Positions 62,241 through 64,000 of a stretch of DNA of 64,000 nucleotides are shown here, piece after piece. How positions within the stretch are numbered: the first letter of the stretch is position 1; every line of letters starts with the position of its first letter. The notes beneath the pieces were generated by a model, which was not told where the DNA came from, searched no databases, and was given only the letters and a program-made list of their open reading frames with translations. A program made the position numbers and the translations under genes. The stretch is from contig CABURU010000001.1 of NCBI GenBank assembly GCA_902494085.1, positions 124,001 to 188,000 on the forward strand. The letters are read 5' to 3'. This DNA comes from an uncultured Collinsella sp. (GTDB lineage: Bacteria > Actinomycetota > Coriobacteriia > Coriobacteriales > Coriobacteriaceae).

Positions 62241-64000
62241 ATGGCAGATTCCACCACCGATTACAACAATCTAGATCCTCTGGGTAACGAGGCGGCGGTT
62301 GTCGATGAGGTCGACGCTGCCGTCTCGGGCGCTCGCAAGAAGCCACGCGCTGTCGATATGGTGCCCGAGGAGCCCGACGCGATGGCACCGGACGAGGAAT
62401 ACCAGCTCACGCCGGCGGGTCGTCGCGAACGCATTGGGCAGATTGTTCGCCTGGTCAAAAAGTACCGCGTGTGGGATAACCTCACGCCGGTTCGTTTGCG
62501 CCGCCTGCTCGAGGAACTCGGCCCCATGTTCGTCAAGATGGGGCAGATTCTGGCCAACCGGTCCGAGATTCTGCCGCAACGCTTTTGCGACGAGCTGCGT
62601 CGTCTGCGCTCCGACGTGGAGCCGGTGCCGTACGAGGTAGTGCTTCGCTGTCTGGAGGAAGAATACGGCCTGCGCCTGGGGGAGATGTTCGATGCGATCG
62701 ATCCCAATCCGCTTGGTAGCGCATCGCTCGCGCAGGTGCACCGCGCTCGTCTGGTGACGGGCGAGGATGTGGCCGTCAAGGTGCAGCGCCCCGGTGCGCA
62801 GCAGGTTATGGCGCAGGACATCGATATCATCCGCTCGGTGGTGCGTATCGTTTCCAAGTTCGTCAACACCGATCAATTCGTTGACCTGCACGGCGTGGTC
62901 GAGGAGCTGTGGACCTCGTTTCGCGAGGAGACCAACTTTTTGGCCGAGGCCAAAAACCTCAACGACTTCTACGAGTTCCATAAGAGCGTTCATGGCGTGA
63001 CGTGCCCTAAATCCTATCTGGACCTGTGCACCGAACACGTGGTGGTTATGGACTACGTCGACGGCATTTCGATCGCCGATCCTGAACGCTTGGTGGCCGA
63101 GGGCTATGACTTGGAAAAGATCGGTGCCGCGATTGTCGAGGACTACTCGTCGCAGGTGCTTGATGACGGCTTTTTCCATGCCGACCCGCATGCGGGAAAC
63201 ATCATTCTCAAGGACGGCATCGTTTACTTTATCGACTTGGGCATGGTCGGGCGTATGTCGAGTCACGATCGCGGTATCGTCAAGGATATGATTTTCGCCG
63301 TGGCCGAGGGTGACGTGCCCAAGCTCAAGGATTCGCTCATGCGCTTCGCCGTAACGCGTGGCGACTCGGCCGAGCTTGACCATTCGGCCTTTTTGTCCGA
63401 TTTGGACTTTATCGTCGCCGACTTTGCGGGCCTTGACCTGAAGGATCTTGATATCGTCGAGTTTTTGACCTCGTTGTTAAACCTCGCGCGTAAGAATGAT
63501 GTTGAGCTGCCGAGCGTGGTGACGATGTTCGCGCGCGGCATGGTGACGCTCGAGGGTTTGCTGACCGAGTACATGCCCAACGTCAACATGATCCAGATCA
63601 TCCAAACGCACATTAAAAACGAGAAAAGCACCTATGCGCGTGTGCGCGATATGGGACGCGATCTTGCCGCGAGCAGCTATCGCGCGGCAAAAGGCTCGCT
63701 CGAGGCGGCCGAGTATCTGGGCTTGGCTTCGCGCATGCTCACGCGCGGCCAGCTTAAGGTGAACACGCAGATCATGAGCAGCGATAAGGCGCTGCGACAG
63801 CTGGGCGGAATTATCGACCGCATGTCGATGGCTATCGTTATCGCCGGCCTGTTTATCGGTTCGTCGGTGGTGTACTACGCACGCATCGAGCCGGTTGTGT
63901 TTGGTATCCCGGTCATTGGCTTTATGGGCTACGTGAGCGCGCTGGTGCTGGCGCTTATGCTGGGCCGCAATATCTGGCTCAACAGCCACGGCGGCAAACA
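62241..64000 (+). CDS. ABC1/UbiB-family atypical kinase (3' end beyond the window)
   Basis: At least 586 residues visible. Atypical protein-kinase-like ATPase with the UbiB marks: KMGQ in GPMFVKMGQILANR, the Ala-rich loop GSASLAQVH, ATP-binding Lys in VAVKVQRPG, catalytic HADPHAGN and metal-binding IDLGMVG. Two hydrophobic helices near the visible C-terminus (about 530-580) should anchor it in the membrane. UbiB proteins support quinone/isoprenoid lipid metabolism in aerobes; in anaerobes such as this the role is unclear. The frame is open at 64000, so the end is missing. SD weak. Confidence 0.92.
   Translation, partial: MADSTTDYNNLDPLGNEAAVVDEVDAAVSGARKKPRAVDMVPEEPDAMAPDEEYQLTPAGRRERIGQIVRLVKKYRVWDNLTPVRLRRLLEELGPMFVKMGQILANRSEILPQRFCDELRRLRSDVEPVPYEVVLRCLEEEYGLRLGEMFDAIDPNPLGSASLAQVHRARLVTGEDVAVKVQRPGAQQVMAQDIDIIRSVVRIVSKFVNTDQFVDLHGVVEELWTSFREETNFLAEAKNLNDFYEFHKSVHGVTCPKSYLDLCTEHVVVMDYVDGISIADPERLVAEGYDLEKIGAAIVEDYSSQVLDDGFFHADPHAGNIILKDGIVYFIDLGMVGRMSSHDRGIVKDMIFAVAEGDVPKLKDSLMRFAVTRGDSAELDHSAFLSDLDFIVADFAGLDLKDLDIVEFLTSLLNLARKNDVELPSVVTMFARGMVTLEGLLTEYMPNVNMIQIIQTHIKNEKSTYARVRDMGRDLAASSYRAAKGSLEAAEYLGLASRMLTRGQLKVNTQIMSSDKALRQLGGIIDRMSMAIVIAGLFIGSSVVYYARIEPVVFGIPVIGFMGYVSALVLALMLGRNIWLNSHGGK

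Overview
The window looks like chromosomal DNA of a high-GC, anaerobic Actinobacterium of the class Coriobacteriia, most likely Collinsella or a close relative. This is inferred from the high GC, the strong third-position GC bias (which makes long shadow reading frames), and the gene set: maltose-type PTS, [FeFe]-hydrogenase-like Fe-S proteins, superoxide reductase, C69 dipeptidase, formyl-THF synthetase and FchA. No rRNA or tRNA gene, CRISPR array or intact transposase or prophage was seen.

Layout. 1-1263: 5' part of a copper P-type ATPase gene behind a CsoR-like operator. 1824-4088: DEAD-box RNA helicase. 4361-9059: an alpha-glucoside PTS operon (EIIA, BglG/LicT antiterminator, EIICB, family 4 6-phospho-glucosidase) whose leader carries a probable antiterminator target and terminator. 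9316-14879: a redox/ABC cluster: a NuoF-GltD-like flavoprotein, a chimeric gene joining a truncated [FeFe] hydrogenase to a substrate-binding protein, and a fused ABC permease-ATPase. 15106-25927: an orphan RelB-type antitoxin, CPBP protease, YgiQ, a DUF1275 membrane protein, lactaldehyde reductase, M42 peptidase, MnmA, CysK with a divergent Rrf2 regulator, and a holin-like protein. 26251-46021: mainly DNA metabolism (TrpR-like regulator, AddB, AddA, DnaE, SNF2/SWIM helicase, RuvC-RuvA-RuvB), interrupted by superoxide reductase and a degenerate NAD-synthetase-like protein. 46166-64000: formyl-THF synthetase, a membrane protein, CDF exporter, zinc-ribbon protein, DUF1016 nuclease, a surface PI-PLC-like protein, two paralogous lipoproteins, the FchA/FolD pair, C69 dipeptidase, and a UbiB-type kinase cut by the window end.

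How genes cooperate. The PTS operon imports and phosphorylates alpha-glucosides and hydrolyses the product. Fhs, FchA and the FolD-like enzyme cover one-carbon steps between formate and methylene-THF. The FolD lacks the residues needed for cyclohydrolase activity, which the adjacent FchA would supply. AddA/AddB and RuvABC are recombinational repair machines.

The most unusual features are: (i) the in-frame hydrogenase/substrate-binding-protein chimera, which removes the third H-cluster motif; (ii) the NAD-synthetase-like protein with both active sites eroded; (iii) the FolD variant paired with FchA; and (iv) several families of long, near-perfect palindromes and MITE-like elements in intergenic spaces, one nested inside another.
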